This document shows, piece by piece, positions 8,436 to 17,628 of a stretch of 64,000 bases of DNA; the first letter of the stretch is position 1, and each line of letters begins with the position of its first letter. The notes beneath the pieces are model-generated. The model did not search any database and was not told where the DNA came from. It saw only the letters and a program-made list of their open reading frames with translations. Source of the stretch: JAVBTR01 sp031556065 (GTDB lineage: Bacteria; Bacillota; Clostridia; Christensenellales; Aristaeellaceae); NCBI GenBank assembly GCA_031556065.1, contig JAVBTR010000036.1, positions 33,273 to 97,272 on the forward strand, given 5' to 3'. Made by a program: the position numbers and the translations under genes.

Positions 8436-9425
8436 TTACTGAAAGCCGTCGTAGCTTAGAGTATAATCCTCCGGACCGGCAACTGCACCAAAGATATCTT
8501 TTCCGGTTTCAATGGCCATATCCTTGGTTTGCACGGTGCCGCCGTTTCCGTTGATGATGATTGAGTTAGCCCAGCCGGGAATGGTTAGGGTATAAACGCC
8601 ATCTTCACCCTGTACCAGCTTTTCACCAGGCCATGCGGTAAACACATTGGTGCCATCCGGGTGGCTCCAGGCCCACAGGCAAGGCTCCGCCCAATCCTCC
8701 GGCACTTTCACGGATACGGTAATGTCCTCCGCCACGGGCTTTAACGGGTCGTCATAGGTTAGTTCAAAGGTGCCGTCTGGGGCCAGTGTTAACCACATAT
8801 CCGCAGGATCCAGCTCTTTAATATCAGCAGTCTGCACCTTGCCCCCATTGGCGTTGACGATGATGGCATCGCAGTTTTCGGGCACCTTGGCACTGTACCA
8901 GCCATTTTCGTTGGCCTTCATGGTAAGGCCCGGCCAGGCGGCAAAGGCGTTTTTGCCTGTTTCGTTTTCCCAGGCCCAGATGCCGGGGTTTTCCCAAGTG
9001 CTGTCCACCTGGGCGTAGACAGTGTAGCGTTCCACAAAGGCAGGGGCCTCGCCCTGGGTTTTGGCTTCAAAGGAAACATCCACCGTATCCTTGTCGGTGA
9101 TGGTCAGCCATGCGGCCTTTTTCTCTACCCGGTAATCGGAGGTCTGCACGGTAGCGCCGTTGGCACTTAAGATCACCGCATCCACAAAGGCAGGGACGTA
9201 GGCGTAATACCAGCCGGGATTGCTGGCATCGGCGATCATATCATCCCCCGGCCAGGCGGCAAAGGCGTTCTGGCCATCGTCCGACCAGGCCCAAAGGCAG
9301 GGAAACTGCCAATCCTCCGGTACCTGGGTGTAAATTACGAAGCGTTCTGTTGTTTCTTCGGCCATGGCCATGCCCATAAGCGGCAGCATACAAAGGACTA
9401 AAAAGAGAGCAAACCATTTTTTCAT
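8436..9425 (-). CDS. Secreted protein of three tandem starch-binding (CBM26-like) modules
   Basis: This 329-residue protein has a signal peptide (Lys-Lys, hydrophobic core, cleavage near AMAEE), no lipobox, no sortase signal and no catalytic domain. Three repeats of about 95-100 residues fill the rest, each with the pattern Val-Pro-x-x-Trp-x-x-Pro-x-x-Trp-Ala-Trp, then Asn-x-Phe-x-Ala-Trp-Pro-Gly, then a Asn-Gly-Gly/Ala-x-Val-Gln-Thr block. That fits starch-binding module family 26, in which the aromatic residues bind alpha-glucans. AAGGAGG precedes ATG 9425. It is the first gene of the maltodextrin operon, 53 bases ahead of the binding protein, and probably captures starch or dextrin near the cell. 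Confidence 0.82.
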   Translation of the reverse strand: MKKWFALFLVLCMLPLMGMAMAEETTERFVIYTQVPEDWQFPCLWAWSDDGQNAFAAWPGDDMIADASNPGWYYAYVPAFVDAVILSANGATVQTSDYRVEKKAAWLTITDKDTVDVSFEAKTQGEAPAFVERYTVYAQVDSTWENPGIWAWENETGKNAFAAWPGLTMKANENGWYSAKVPENCDAIIVNANGGKVQTADIKELDPADMWLTLAPDGTFELTYDDPLKPVAEDITVSVKVPEDWAEPCLWAWSHPDGTNVFTAWPGEKLVQGEDGVYTLTIPGWANSIIINGNGGTVQTKDMAIETGKDIFGAVAGPEDYTLSYDGFQ

Positions 9426-9744
9426 GTTGAATACCTCCTTGTTGTTCGGTTGTCGGCCCCATCTGTGCTTTAATCATAGCAAACCCACAAATGGGTTTCA
9501 ATAGTGAATCGCGAAACCGGTTACCTTAGAAAAGGGCTTATATTTCAACGCTTTTTGGATGTTTTTGTGAAAGGGCATGTTTGTTTCTAAGGTTGTCATC
9601 TATCCATGATGAAATGAATTTGCGCAATATGTTATAGGCGGGAACAATATATTTTATATAAAAAAAAGGTTTTAAAATGTATGATTTAGACAATTGAGAG
9701 GAAGGCGAATCCCTCTAAAAATCGAATGACAGGAGGTTTCTTTT
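9426..9744. promoter_or_regulatory. Divergent control region between two sugar-uptake operons
   Basis: This 319-base gap separates the minus-strand maltodextrin operon from the plus-strand importer at 9745 and must hold both promoters. Seen in it are a perfect hairpin AAACCCA-CAAA-TGGGTTT (9481-9498), a LacI-type palindrome (9513-9524) and a strongly AT-rich stretch around 9645-9690. GGAGG before ATG 9745 is the ribosome site of the plus-strand gene. I could not fix -35/-10 boxes with confidence. Confidence 0.55.
9513..9524. promoter_or_regulatory. Candidate LacI-family operator
   Basis: GAAACCGGTTAC is palindromic except at its second/eleventh position pair, with the central CG typical of LacI/GalR and CcpA operators. 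It lies 88 bases before the start of the first gene of the operon whose last gene encodes a LacI-type regulator. Binding by that regulator or by a CcpA homologue is an inference. Confidence 0.5.
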
Positions 9745-11001
9745 ATGGGACGCAAAACCAGGGCTAGATTCTTGGCAATACTCTTGGTGGTATGCATGGT
9801 GCTGGGTATCCAATCGGCAATGGCAGAACCGTTGAAATTGACGTTTTGGAACTTGCTTACAGGTGGCGATGGTGAAACCATGACAGAAATGATTGAACAG
9901 TTTAACCAATCGCAAAGTGACTATGTTGTAACGGGCGTGTCTTTGGAGTGGAACAGTTATTATACCAAGCTTAAGACATCTGTTTTGGGCGGTGAGTCAC
10001 CCACATTCGCCATCTCTCATTATCCCTATGTCCCTTCGCTGGCAAAGGATGGCATTATTGTCCCCCTGGACGATTACGCGGCGAAATTGGGGATCGATAT
10101 TGAGTATGACAAGTACGCAAGTATGATCGAGGATATGAAATATGGGGATCATTACTATGCCTTGCCGCTAGAACAAAACATTGTGGTGCTCTATTACAAT
10201 AAAGACCTTTGCCGTAAAGCGGGTTTGCTTGATGAAAACGATTTATTGCTCCCTGTAGAGCCTACGCCTGACGCATTTTGCGAAATGCTGGATAAGGCCA
10301 AGGCTGCTATGGATGGTTCACAGCCATTGGCTGCCCGGGAAAAGAATTCGCCGCCCTTTAAGCTGTTTGCTTCCATTTACTACCAAATCGGCGGTGAAGG
10401 GCAGTTTGTGAACGATGAGGGTGAATGGGTCATGGATCACGATATTGCCGTTGAAGCCATGGGAATTTTCCAGCGTATCTATACATACAACATGAAAAAT
10501 GTGGAGAATGCCAGTGAAATATTTATCCAGGGTGAAGTGCCGTTCTTAATTGACGGCAATTGGCAATCAAAGCCTATTCAGGCGGCTATGGGTGACAATG
10601 TAGGCGTTGTGGCAACCCCGCAGCTTGGCCCTGAATTTTTCACTCATGTACTGGGTCATAGCTTTATTTTGCCCATCAATGACAAGCGTACAGATGAAGA
10701 GGTGAAAGGCGCTTTGACATTTATGAAGTGGTTTGCGGCCAACAACGCTACATGGTCCAGTGCAGGGTCAGTGCCGGCGTATCTCCCCGCCACTGAAACT
10801 GAGTTGTTTAAAAGCTATAGGCTGCTATCCTATTATTCATGGGCAGGTTCATATGGCTTGCCTCTGACGTACAACGCGCCCTTTAGCATTTCAGGTGCCC
10901 CTGAGTGTATTGAACCTTTGGGTAAATTGGGACGCGGGGAATCCACACCGGAACAGTGCTATGAAGAGATGAGCAACCGGATGAAAACAGCGCTCCAATA
11001 A
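9745..11001 (+). CDS. ABC transporter extracellular sugar-binding protein
   Basis: A 418-residue family 1 solute-binding protein that opens a second importer operon. After a signal peptide (MGRKTRARFLAI..., cleavage near AMAEP), LKLTFWNLLTGGDGETM begins the periplasmic-binding fold. The only early Cys is preceded by LVV rather than Leu-x-Ala/Gly, so it is not a convincing lipoprotein; that is odd for a Gram-positive binding protein, and it may be held by the permeases or its signal peptide. The nearest part of the family takes up plant or host oligosaccharides, but the ligand cannot be told. GGAGG precedes the start. Confidence 0.88.
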   Translation: MGRKTRARFLAILLVVCMVLGIQSAMAEPLKLTFWNLLTGGDGETMTEMIEQFNQSQSDYVVTGVSLEWNSYYTKLKTSVLGGESPTFAISHYPYVPSLAKDGIIVPLDDYAAKLGIDIEYDKYASMIEDMKYGDHYYALPLEQNIVVLYYNKDLCRKAGLLDENDLLLPVEPTPDAFCEMLDKAKAAMDGSQPLAAREKNSPPFKLFASIYYQIGGEGQFVNDEGEWVMDHDIAVEAMGIFQRIYTYNMKNVENASEIFIQGEVPFLIDGNWQSKPIQAAMGDNVGVVATPQLGPEFFTHVLGHSFILPINDKRTDEEVKGALTFMKWFAANNATWSSAGSVPAYLPATETELFKSYRLLSYYSWAGSYGLPLTYNAPFSISGAPECIEPLGKLGRGESTPEQCYEEMSNRMKTALQ

Positions 11002-11077
11002 GCGTCGATCAACATTAAAATGAGAGAGGAGGCTATCGAAAAAACGGTAGCCTCCTTAATAAAAGAGGTGAGGATCA

Positions 11078-11977
11078 ATGCGGGCGCAAAGGAACTGGCT
11101 GAAAACTTGGGAAGGACTTTTCTTTCTGCTTCCTTTTTTGCTTCCATATATTCTTTTTACATTCGTCATGCTTTTACAAGCGGTAGGGCTAAGCTTTATC
11201 GATTTTAAGATACTGGGGACATCCACCTACACAGGCTTGAGAAATTATCGGATTATGTTCAATGATCCCATTTTCTGGGCTTCTATCAAAAATACCCTTA
11301 TGTATGTGGCCCTGTCTACCCCGGTGTTCGTGGTATGGGCGTTTATGGCAGCGCTGCTGCTGGATTATAAGTTGTTGCATAACAGGACATTTTTTCGCAC
11401 AACGTTTGTGATGCCCATGATGCTGCCGGTATCTGTTATAGCAACCATTGGTTTATACATGTTCCAGCCCTATGTTGGCTTGATAAATGGCATTTTGAAA
11501 ACATTTCATGTCCTTGGCGCGAAGCAGGAAATTTTCTGGTTAGGGGATTCGAAGCTGGTTTGGGTAACCATTACCCTCCTTACCCTATGGTGGGCCAACG
11601 GCTTTAATGTGGTACTTTATTTAGCGGGAATGCAGGACATTTCGGAATCCTACTATGAGAGTGCCCAACTGGATGGGGCATCCTTTTGGCAGCAAGTCAG
11701 GCATATCACCATTCCGTTATTGAGCCGTGTACACTTATCCATTTTATTTTTGCAGTTGGTTGCGTCATTTAAGATATACGGCCAGGCTTTTATCATGACA
11801 GCGGGCGGACCGGATGGCGCTTCCCGGACCTATATTCAATACCTGTGGGAAAGCGGTTTCCGCACATTCAGCATTGGGCGGGCCTCAGCAGCATCTCTGG
11901 TGCTGTTTGCGATTATTTTTATTGTTTCAGGTACGCAATACTATGTGTCCTCGCGCATGTCTAAACTTGATGGATGA
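11078..11977 (+). CDS. Sugar ABC transporter permease (UgpA/MalF type)
   Basis: A 299-residue polytopic membrane protein with about six hydrophobic segments. The EAA loop reads ESAQLDGASFWQQVRHITIPLLS. It follows the binding protein after 76 bases that include AAAAGAGGTGAGG before ATG 11078. It pairs with the permease at 11994. Like the maltodextrin operon, this one encodes no ATPase. Confidence 0.9.
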   Translation: MRAQRNWLKTWEGLFFLLPFLLPYILFTFVMLLQAVGLSFIDFKILGTSTYTGLRNYRIMFNDPIFWASIKNTLMYVALSTPVFVVWAFMAALLLDYKLLHNRTFFRTTFVMPMMLPVSVIATIGLYMFQPYVGLINGILKTFHVLGAKQEIFWLGDSKLVWVTITLLTLWWANGFNVVLYLAGMQDISESYYESAQLDGASFWQQVRHITIPLLSRVHLSILFLQLVASFKIYGQAFIMTAGGPDGASRTYIQYLWESGFRTFSIGRASAASLVLFAIIFIVSGTQYYVSSRMSKLDG

Positions 11978-11993
11978 AAGCAGGGTGATTGCC

Positions 11994-12824
11994 ATGAAAA
12001 GCAAAAAGCTTCCTAAAGTGTTGGTTCATTTGGCTGCTGCCATTTGCGCTGTGATTTGGTGGTTGCCCATATTTTGGACGGTTCTCGTATCGATTAAGCA
12101 AAACATGTCGCCCGTTTATGATATTAAGCATTGGTTCGATCCGCCCTTTACGTTGGTGAATTTTGAATTTGTGCTGAATAATCCCCAGGCGGATATGATC
12201 AGATGGCTGTTTAACAGTTTTGTTACTTCCATCAGCGGCACCATAGCGGTGGTAGGGTTATCGATGCTGGCAGCCTATTCCTTTTCCAGGTTTAACTATC
12301 CTGGGAAAAAGATACTCTTTTGGCTTGTAATGGCAGGCATGATGATTCCCGGCGAGAGCCTGCTAATCCCCAGGTACCTTTTGTTTCGGGATTTAAAAAT
12401 GCTCAATACTTACGCAAGCCTGATTTTGCCCGGTATTGGCACATCAATGGGGGTGTTGATATTAAAGCAGTTCATGGATGGGGTGCCGGAATCGCTGTTT
12501 GATGCGGCAAAGATCGACGGGTGCAGTTCCTTTCGCACATTAATCAGCATTGCTATTCCTATGACCAAAGCGGCCATATCCACCCTTACCATCTTCACCT
12601 TCCGGCAAATGTGGAACGATTACCTTTGGCCCTATATCGCCATCAGCAATCCCGATTTTATGACCATTCCCATCGGTATTACTTATTTCCGGGGGCAATA
12701 TCAAGAGGGCTATGCCAACCAGATGGCAGCCAATGTAATCGCTATGGTACCGACGCTGATTGTTTTTCTTTTCTTCCAAAAAAACATTGTTAAAGGCATT
12801 GCCCTTTCAGGGCTTAAGGAGTAG
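11994..12824 (+). CDS. Sugar ABC transporter permease (UgpE/MalG type)
   Basis: A permease of about 276 residues, the second half of the channel. EAA loop: DAAKIDGCSSFRTLISIAIPMTK; C-terminus GIALSGLKE as in MalG-like proteins. The frame is open back to 11814 inside the upstream gene, but ATG 11994 gives the usual length and follows CAGGGTG. The gene ends 11 bases inside the convergent response-regulator gene, so the 3' ends overlap on opposite strands. Confidence 0.9.
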   Translation: MKSKKLPKVLVHLAAAICAVIWWLPIFWTVLVSIKQNMSPVYDIKHWFDPPFTLVNFEFVLNNPQADMIRWLFNSFVTSISGTIAVVGLSMLAAYSFSRFNYPGKKILFWLVMAGMMIPGESLLIPRYLLFRDLKMLNTYASLILPGIGTSMGVLILKQFMDGVPESLFDAAKIDGCSSFRTLISIAIPMTKAAISTLTIFTFRQMWNDYLWPYIAISNPDFMTIPIGITYFRGQYQEGYANQMAANVIAMVPTLIVFLFFQKNIVKGIALSGLKE

Positions 12825-13569
12825 TTGTATCCCAATGCGCCTGCTGATAAGAGGCAGGGCTTACCCCTGTGTGCTGTTTGAAAGTATTGCTGAAATAAGT
12901 GGCCGAATTATAACCTACCAAAGTGGCTACATCACCAATCTTGCGGTGGCTGTCTAAAAGCAATTCCTTGGCCCTCTCCATTCGAAGCCGTGTCAGATAA
13001 GGCCAGAGGTTTTCGCCTGTGAGCTGTTTAAAACGGCGGCAAAGCTCGTACTTGCTTAAATAAAAATCACTTGCGATTTCGTCTAAGGTCAGGGGTTTGC
13101 CCATACGTTCGCGAAGATAGACGGCCATTTTTTCCACTAAATCATTTGGGGCGGGGAATGCTTGCAATGGGCTGTCTGGCGCCGGCGGAAGATCGGCCTC
13201 GATGGAAGCGATACATAAAAGCAACGCCTCGATCAACTCGTTTCGGTCAATGGGCTTGAGCAGGTAGTTGGACACGCCATAGCGGATGGCTCTTTGGGCA
13301 TAGTGAAATTCGCCATAAGCGCTCAGCAAAATAATCCGCGGCGGAAGGGGGTAGCGCTGAAGGGCCTCCAACACGGCCATGCCATCGCATTTAGGCATTT
13401 TAATATCAAGCAGCATCAGATCAGGCCTATGGGTCTCTATCAGGCGAAGACACTCTTTTCCCTCATAGGCGTGAAGGACGGGATCAATTCCCAAATGTGT
13501 CCAATCAACAGCCCGCTGCAGATATTGATGAACGCTTGGCTGATCGTCAACGATAAGTAGCTTAAACAA
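12814..13569 (-). CDS. Response regulator with AraC-type DNA-binding domain (YesN-like)
   Basis: A 251-residue two-component regulator. The receiver domain (about 1-120) shows the acidic pair in IVDD and the phospho-acceptor Asp in LMLLDIKMP; the C-terminal 100 residues hold two AraC helix-turn-helix motifs (LTLDEIASDFYLSKYELCRRF and IGDVATLVGYNSATYFSNTF). It starts with TTG 13569 (GGAGAAGAT upstream) and overlaps the kinase gene by eight bases. Such pairs usually activate a neighbouring sugar ABC importer, here most likely 9745-12824. Confidence 0.9.
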   Translation of the reverse strand: MFKLLIVDDQPSVHQYLQRAVDWTHLGIDPVLHAYEGKECLRLIETHRPDLMLLDIKMPKCDGMAVLEALQRYPLPPRIILLSAYGEFHYAQRAIRYGVSNYLLKPIDRNELIEALLLCIASIEADLPPAPDSPLQAFPAPNDLVEKMAVYLRERMGKPLTLDEIASDFYLSKYELCRRFKQLTGENLWPYLTRLRMERAKELLLDSHRKIGDVATLVGYNSATYFSNTFKQHTGVSPASYQQAHWDTTTP

Positions 13570-15427
13570 TGGGATCTTCTCCTTTACGTTCGTCGGCTTG
13601 TTGGAGGGACTGGCTGCTCATATAAAGGGCTTCGCTTTTTAAATGGCGTGGAATGACGATGTTCACCTTCGTATACTGGTGCTCGACGCTATCCACAGTT
13701 AAACCATAGGCGGTTCCACAAAGCAGCTGAATGCGGTGATGGATGTTGCCCAGACCAATGGAATCGGTTTGCTTATGCTCCTGCGGGGCGTTGAGGGATT
13801 GCCGCACGGCTTCAAGCCCCGCAGGAGAAAGCCCATCTCCATTATCCATAATCCATAAAATGATCTGATCGTGATGCTCCATGAAGGACAAAGTGATACG
13901 GCCATCATGGGGATCGTCTGAAAAACCATGGATGATGGCGTTTTCAATAATCGGCTGAATGAGGAACTTGGGAACGATGGCGGATTTAAGCGAGTCTGGG
14001 CAATACACGTCAAAATGCAGTCGATCACCAAAGCGTGCTGTTACAATGTTCATATAGCTGGAAACAAATTTGAGTTCTTCGTCAAGGGGGACGGCTACCG
14101 AACGTTGATCGACGGCGTAACGAAGCAATCGGCTAAGGGATACCAGGACGAAATCCGCTTGCTCTGGCTTGCCAACAACCAATTCGGTTTGCAGCAATTG
14201 CAGGGTGTTAAAAAGAAAATGAGGATTCATTTGAGATACAAGCATATTGAGTTTGGCAACCTGAGCGGAAAGGGCAATATCGTAATTTTTCTGATTAAGT
14301 GAGGTGATATCGGTTAACAGTTGCTGGAACTGTTCGGAAATGCGGTTGTATTCACGAATAGGAGAATGCTGGTGGGTATAGGTGGCCTGCAGGGTATCCA
14401 TTTTGCTTAACTCCGCCATCATACGCTGGGTAGCATAGCGGATAAACAGATAGCACATCAGGCTTATTAAAAACGCCATGCCAATGCCTAAATAGATGCC
14501 TTGCTGAACCCGGGCGCGATAGCCTTGGACCCGTAAGTTTATTGTATCCAACGATATTTCGCAAACGGCCTCTGCAGCAAGGTATTTTGAAAGGGTTTTA
14601 ACATAAACAGACCCGTTCAGCGCGGCTGGGCTGATGCGGCTAAGCTGCCCCAATGCACCCGTATTGGATAACACATGTCCTTCGAAGATGGAATTGATCA
14701 TGGCGTTATTGCTATGCAAAACCACCTGGTTTTCCTTGTTGATCAGAAACACACCGCCAAACTCCTCAAAGTCATCTAAATATAAGGACTTTTGAAGGAG
14801 CTCAGGAAAGAGAAAACAGTAAACCACGCCTATTTTTTGGCCATCATAACCGTAGATAGGGCAGTTGAGCGCTGGAATGGTTTTGCCATATAGCTGGCTG
14901 TGCTTGCGGTAAAAGTCCACATAAATGGAAGTAATGTTAAGGGGATTGGCAGCGTCGTACTGAAGTGTTTCCAAATACCATGGCGCATTGAGAAAATCGT
15001 AATCTGTATTGACCATAGACAAAGCATCATTGCTGTACAAGTAACCGTTGCTTCCCACAATCAAGATGCCTGCAGTATCAGATTTGCTGTTCATAATATG
15101 TTCAAGATACACAAAATACTGCTTCTCGTAAAACAGGCGGTCCTCCAGTTTTAATATGCCTTTGTTTTGTATGGAATAGATAAGGTTTCCATTTTTTGAA
15201 AGCGCCGATAGCAGCAGAGCATATTCCCGCATATAATCGTCCAGATTGGTGATGGTTTGGGCTACAATGCGCTCTGTGTAAAACATGGCGGAATCCAGCA
15301 TGGCTTCTGTGGAGCTTTGATTGGCTACGTTACCTATGATGAGACCGAACACAACATTGCATGCCAGACAAATAACGAGAATAATGACAGTCAGCGATAT
15401 TTCTGGCCGTTTAAAGAGTCTGTCCAC
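13562..15427 (-). CDS. Membrane sensor histidine kinase (YesM-like)
   Basis: A 621-residue kinase. It has a transmembrane helix near residues 12-33, a large extracellular sensor region (about 35-300, Cache-like), a second helix near 305-330, then a linker with the family signature QMNPHFLFNTLQLL carrying the phospho-His, and a GHKL ATPase domain (IIENAIIHGF, DNGDGLS, GLGNIHHRIQLL). It starts with GTG 15427 behind GGAG. The extracellular sensor implies that an external sugar, or a binding protein loaded with it, is the signal. It is coupled to the YesN-like gene by overlap. Confidence 0.9.
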   Translation of the reverse strand: MDRLFKRPEISLTVIILVICLACNVVFGLIIGNVANQSSTEAMLDSAMFYTERIVAQTITNLDDYMREYALLLSALSKNGNLIYSIQNKGILKLEDRLFYEKQYFVYLEHIMNSKSDTAGILIVGSNGYLYSNDALSMVNTDYDFLNAPWYLETLQYDAANPLNITSIYVDFYRKHSQLYGKTIPALNCPIYGYDGQKIGVVYCFLFPELLQKSLYLDDFEEFGGVFLINKENQVVLHSNNAMINSIFEGHVLSNTGALGQLSRISPAALNGSVYVKTLSKYLAAEAVCEISLDTINLRVQGYRARVQQGIYLGIGMAFLISLMCYLFIRYATQRMMAELSKMDTLQATYTHQHSPIREYNRISEQFQQLLTDITSLNQKNYDIALSAQVAKLNMLVSQMNPHFLFNTLQLLQTELVVGKPEQADFVLVSLSRLLRYAVDQRSVAVPLDEELKFVSSYMNIVTARFGDRLHFDVYCPDSLKSAIVPKFLIQPIIENAIIHGFSDDPHDGRITLSFMEHHDQIILWIMDNGDGLSPAGLEAVRQSLNAPQEHKQTDSIGLGNIHHRIQLLCGTAYGLTVDSVEHQYTKVNIVIPRHLKSEALYMSSQSLQQADERKGEDPIV

Positions 15428-15523
15428 AACATATGCTCCTTTTGAAATAGTTGTATTTCATTATAACACGAATGGCCTCTTTGTTAAAAGAGTTTAATCG
15501 CTACCGATAGAAAGGATATGGCT

Positions 15524-16633
15524 ATGAAAGACAATTTTTACCTTGCTGATTATGAAGCCCTGCAGCTGATCAACTTTGGCAGCGGGACAGTGCGCGTTGG
15601 CCCAGGCGCGCGTTTGGCGGCGGGCAAAGAAGCCGGCAAAGTGGGGCGGCGCGCATTGGTTGTAGCAGGCAGTACAGCATGGAGCAAGACGGGAAAGGAC
15701 ATTGGCATGAGCCTGAAAAAAGAGGGAATCGCCTTTGAGGTACACTCTTTTTCGGGCTATTGCTCAGCGAACAATGTAGAGGCTATTCTGGTTCACTTGA
15801 AGGCATTTAAAGCAGATGTGCTGATCGGTGTAGGTGGCGGAAAGTGTATGGATGCCAGCAAATCGGCAGCCGATGGCGGAGGGGTTCCTTGCGTGCTGGT
15901 ACCTACATCAGCCGCTACCTGCGCCAGCGATGTGCGGTTATGCGTTTGGTATGACGATCATGGGGCATGTGTGCCTGGGATGTTTGCAAAGCAGGCGGCC
16001 CAAGCGGTGCTGATTGATACGCAGACCATTATTTGCCATTGTCCACCCCGCTTGTTTGCTGCTGGTATGGCGGATGCCCTGGCGAAATACCCTGAGATCG
16101 ATTTTACCTATCAGCAGACCGCGCCTGAAAAAAGAACGGCCTTGATGGAAACGGCACGGGCTGTGGCAGTGAACAATTTTCAATACATCACCGCTAATGG
16201 AAAAGCGGCTCTTGATGATGTGGAGAAACAAAAAGACACTTTAGCGGCGCAGAATATGGTTCATAGCACCATTGTGTTGACGGCGCTAGCGTCAGCGCTG
16301 ATGTCGGGCTTATCGCAGTTGGCCATCGCCCATGCCTTTCACGATGCGGTGGTGTCCCAATTTTATGATGTTCGCACCACCCTGCTCCATGGGGAAATTG
16401 TGGCTTGCGGGGTGCTGATGCAAATGCGTTCAAACGGTTATTCCCAGCAAGAAATAGCAGCGACCCGCGCTTTTTTGCAGGCCATTGGCGTACCGGTAAA
16501 GCTGTCCGAGCTGGGCATTGTGCCCAATGAAGAGAACAGAAAAACCATTCTTGATTATATGCACGCTCATAAATATGATGAAGCGGCGCTTTTTTCCCGG
16601 GTACTTGAGGGCTATAGAGAGATTGAAAGCTAG
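15524..16633 (+). CDS. Iron/zinc-dependent dehydrogenase, glycerol dehydrogenase-like (copy 2)
   Basis: A protein of about 369 residues, paralogue of the product of 671-1750. It keeps the GVGGGKCMD nucleotide turn, the Asp of DALAKYPE and the His residues of AIAHAFHDA and LLHGEIVACG that hold the metal. ATG 15524 is favoured over ATG 15518 because AAAGGA (15511-15516) then has normal spacing. It starts 96 bases from the divergent kinase gene and opens a long plus-strand catabolic operon. Substrate unknown; the family acts on small polyols, hydroxy-ketones or hydroxy-aldehydes. Confidence 0.87.
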   Translation: MKDNFYLADYEALQLINFGSGTVRVGPGARLAAGKEAGKVGRRALVVAGSTAWSKTGKDIGMSLKKEGIAFEVHSFSGYCSANNVEAILVHLKAFKADVLIGVGGGKCMDASKSAADGGGVPCVLVPTSAATCASDVRLCVWYDDHGACVPGMFAKQAAQAVLIDTQTIICHCPPRLFAAGMADALAKYPEIDFTYQQTAPEKRTALMETARAVAVNNFQYITANGKAALDDVEKQKDTLAAQNMVHSTIVLTALASALMSGLSQLAIAHAFHDAVVSQFYDVRTTLLHGEIVACGVLMQMRSNGYSQQEIAATRAFLQAIGVPVKLSELGIVPNEENRKTILDYMHAHKYDEAALFSRVLEGYREIES

Positions 16634-16695
16634 TGCGCTGTAACGTCTAATCTTAAACATGATAGAGCACCAGAGGCGGAAAGAAGGGATGCACT

Positions 16696-17610
16696 TTGAA
16701 AAAACAGTTTGGCGGGTTAATTGTACCGGTGCTGACACCAGTGGATGAATGGGGCAACTTGGATGAAAAACACTTTGCCGCCCACTTAGAGGATTTGGTT
16801 CAGCGGGGCGTAAATGGGCTGTATATTACAGGCACAACCGGGGAGGCGGCACAACTGCCCATTCGCACGTGGGAAGCGGCAAACCGGGTGGCACTTCGTG
16901 TGGCAGGGCATACGGCGGCAAAGGTTTATAGCGGCGCGGTTTTCCCAAACACCCTTGAAACCATCGATCGAATTCATCAGCTTGAGGATATGGGAGCCGA
17001 TACTGTATTTGCAACGCCCACCTTTTATTATACAGATGGAACGCAGGAGCAGGTGTTGAACCATTTTGACCGTATTACGCGCCATATAAACGCCAATTTG
17101 ATTGTCTACAGCATCAGCGTTACAACCCATGTGGATATTCATCCTGATACACTTAAAACCCTATCGGCCATGCCCCATGTGATTGGTGTTAAGGATACCC
17201 GGGTGGACTGGCCAAGTCACTTGGCTAACATTCGTGCATTAAGGGATACGGATGTGGGGATTGCCTGCGTGCCCGAAGCGCTTATCGCCCCGAGCCTATT
17301 ATCGGGGTCGGATGGCGTTGTAACAGCTTTGGGGAACTTTATGCCGGAATACTATCTGGCCATTTTGACTGCGGCTGAAAATGGCGATGCTGCTGGGGTT
17401 TTAAGTGCTCATGAAGCGATTATGGCCTTTGATGGGCTTTTGCGCTGCCCAGGAGGCAATGGTGTGGCGAAGCTTAAGTATTTGGGTTCTTTAATTGGCA
17501 TTTGCCAAAGGTATACGGCGATGTCTACCATGGCTGTAACAAAGGCGCAGATGGCTGTAATGGAAAAGGCAGCGGCAGTGATTAAGCATGAAAGGCAGAA
17601 GAGCAAATAA
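16696..17610 (+). CDS. DapA/NanA-family class I aldolase or lyase (copy 2)
   Basis: A 304-residue (beta/alpha)8 enzyme. TGTTGEAAQL is the carboxylate loop, LIVYSIS holds the relay Tyr and VIGVKDTR the Schiff-base Lys. Start is TTG 16696 preceded by AGAAGGGA; no ATG in frame gives the full N-terminus (KKQFGGLIVPVLTPV is standard for the family). It differs clearly from copy 1 (1766) and is closer to DapA-like aldolases acting on 2-keto-3-deoxy sugar acids. It sits between two dehydrogenases, which suggests that its aldehyde product is reduced or its substrate made by them. Confidence 0.85.
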   Translation: MKKQFGGLIVPVLTPVDEWGNLDEKHFAAHLEDLVQRGVNGLYITGTTGEAAQLPIRTWEAANRVALRVAGHTAAKVYSGAVFPNTLETIDRIHQLEDMGADTVFATPTFYYTDGTQEQVLNHFDRITRHINANLIVYSISVTTHVDIHPDTLKTLSAMPHVIGVKDTRVDWPSHLANIRALRDTDVGIACVPEALIAPSLLSGSDGVVTALGNFMPEYYLAILTAAENGDAAGVLSAHEAIMAFDGLLRCPGGNGVAKLKYLGSLIGICQRYTAMSTMAVTKAQMAVMEKAAAVIKHERQKSK

Positions 17611-17628
17611 AGCGAAAGGGGAATATTC

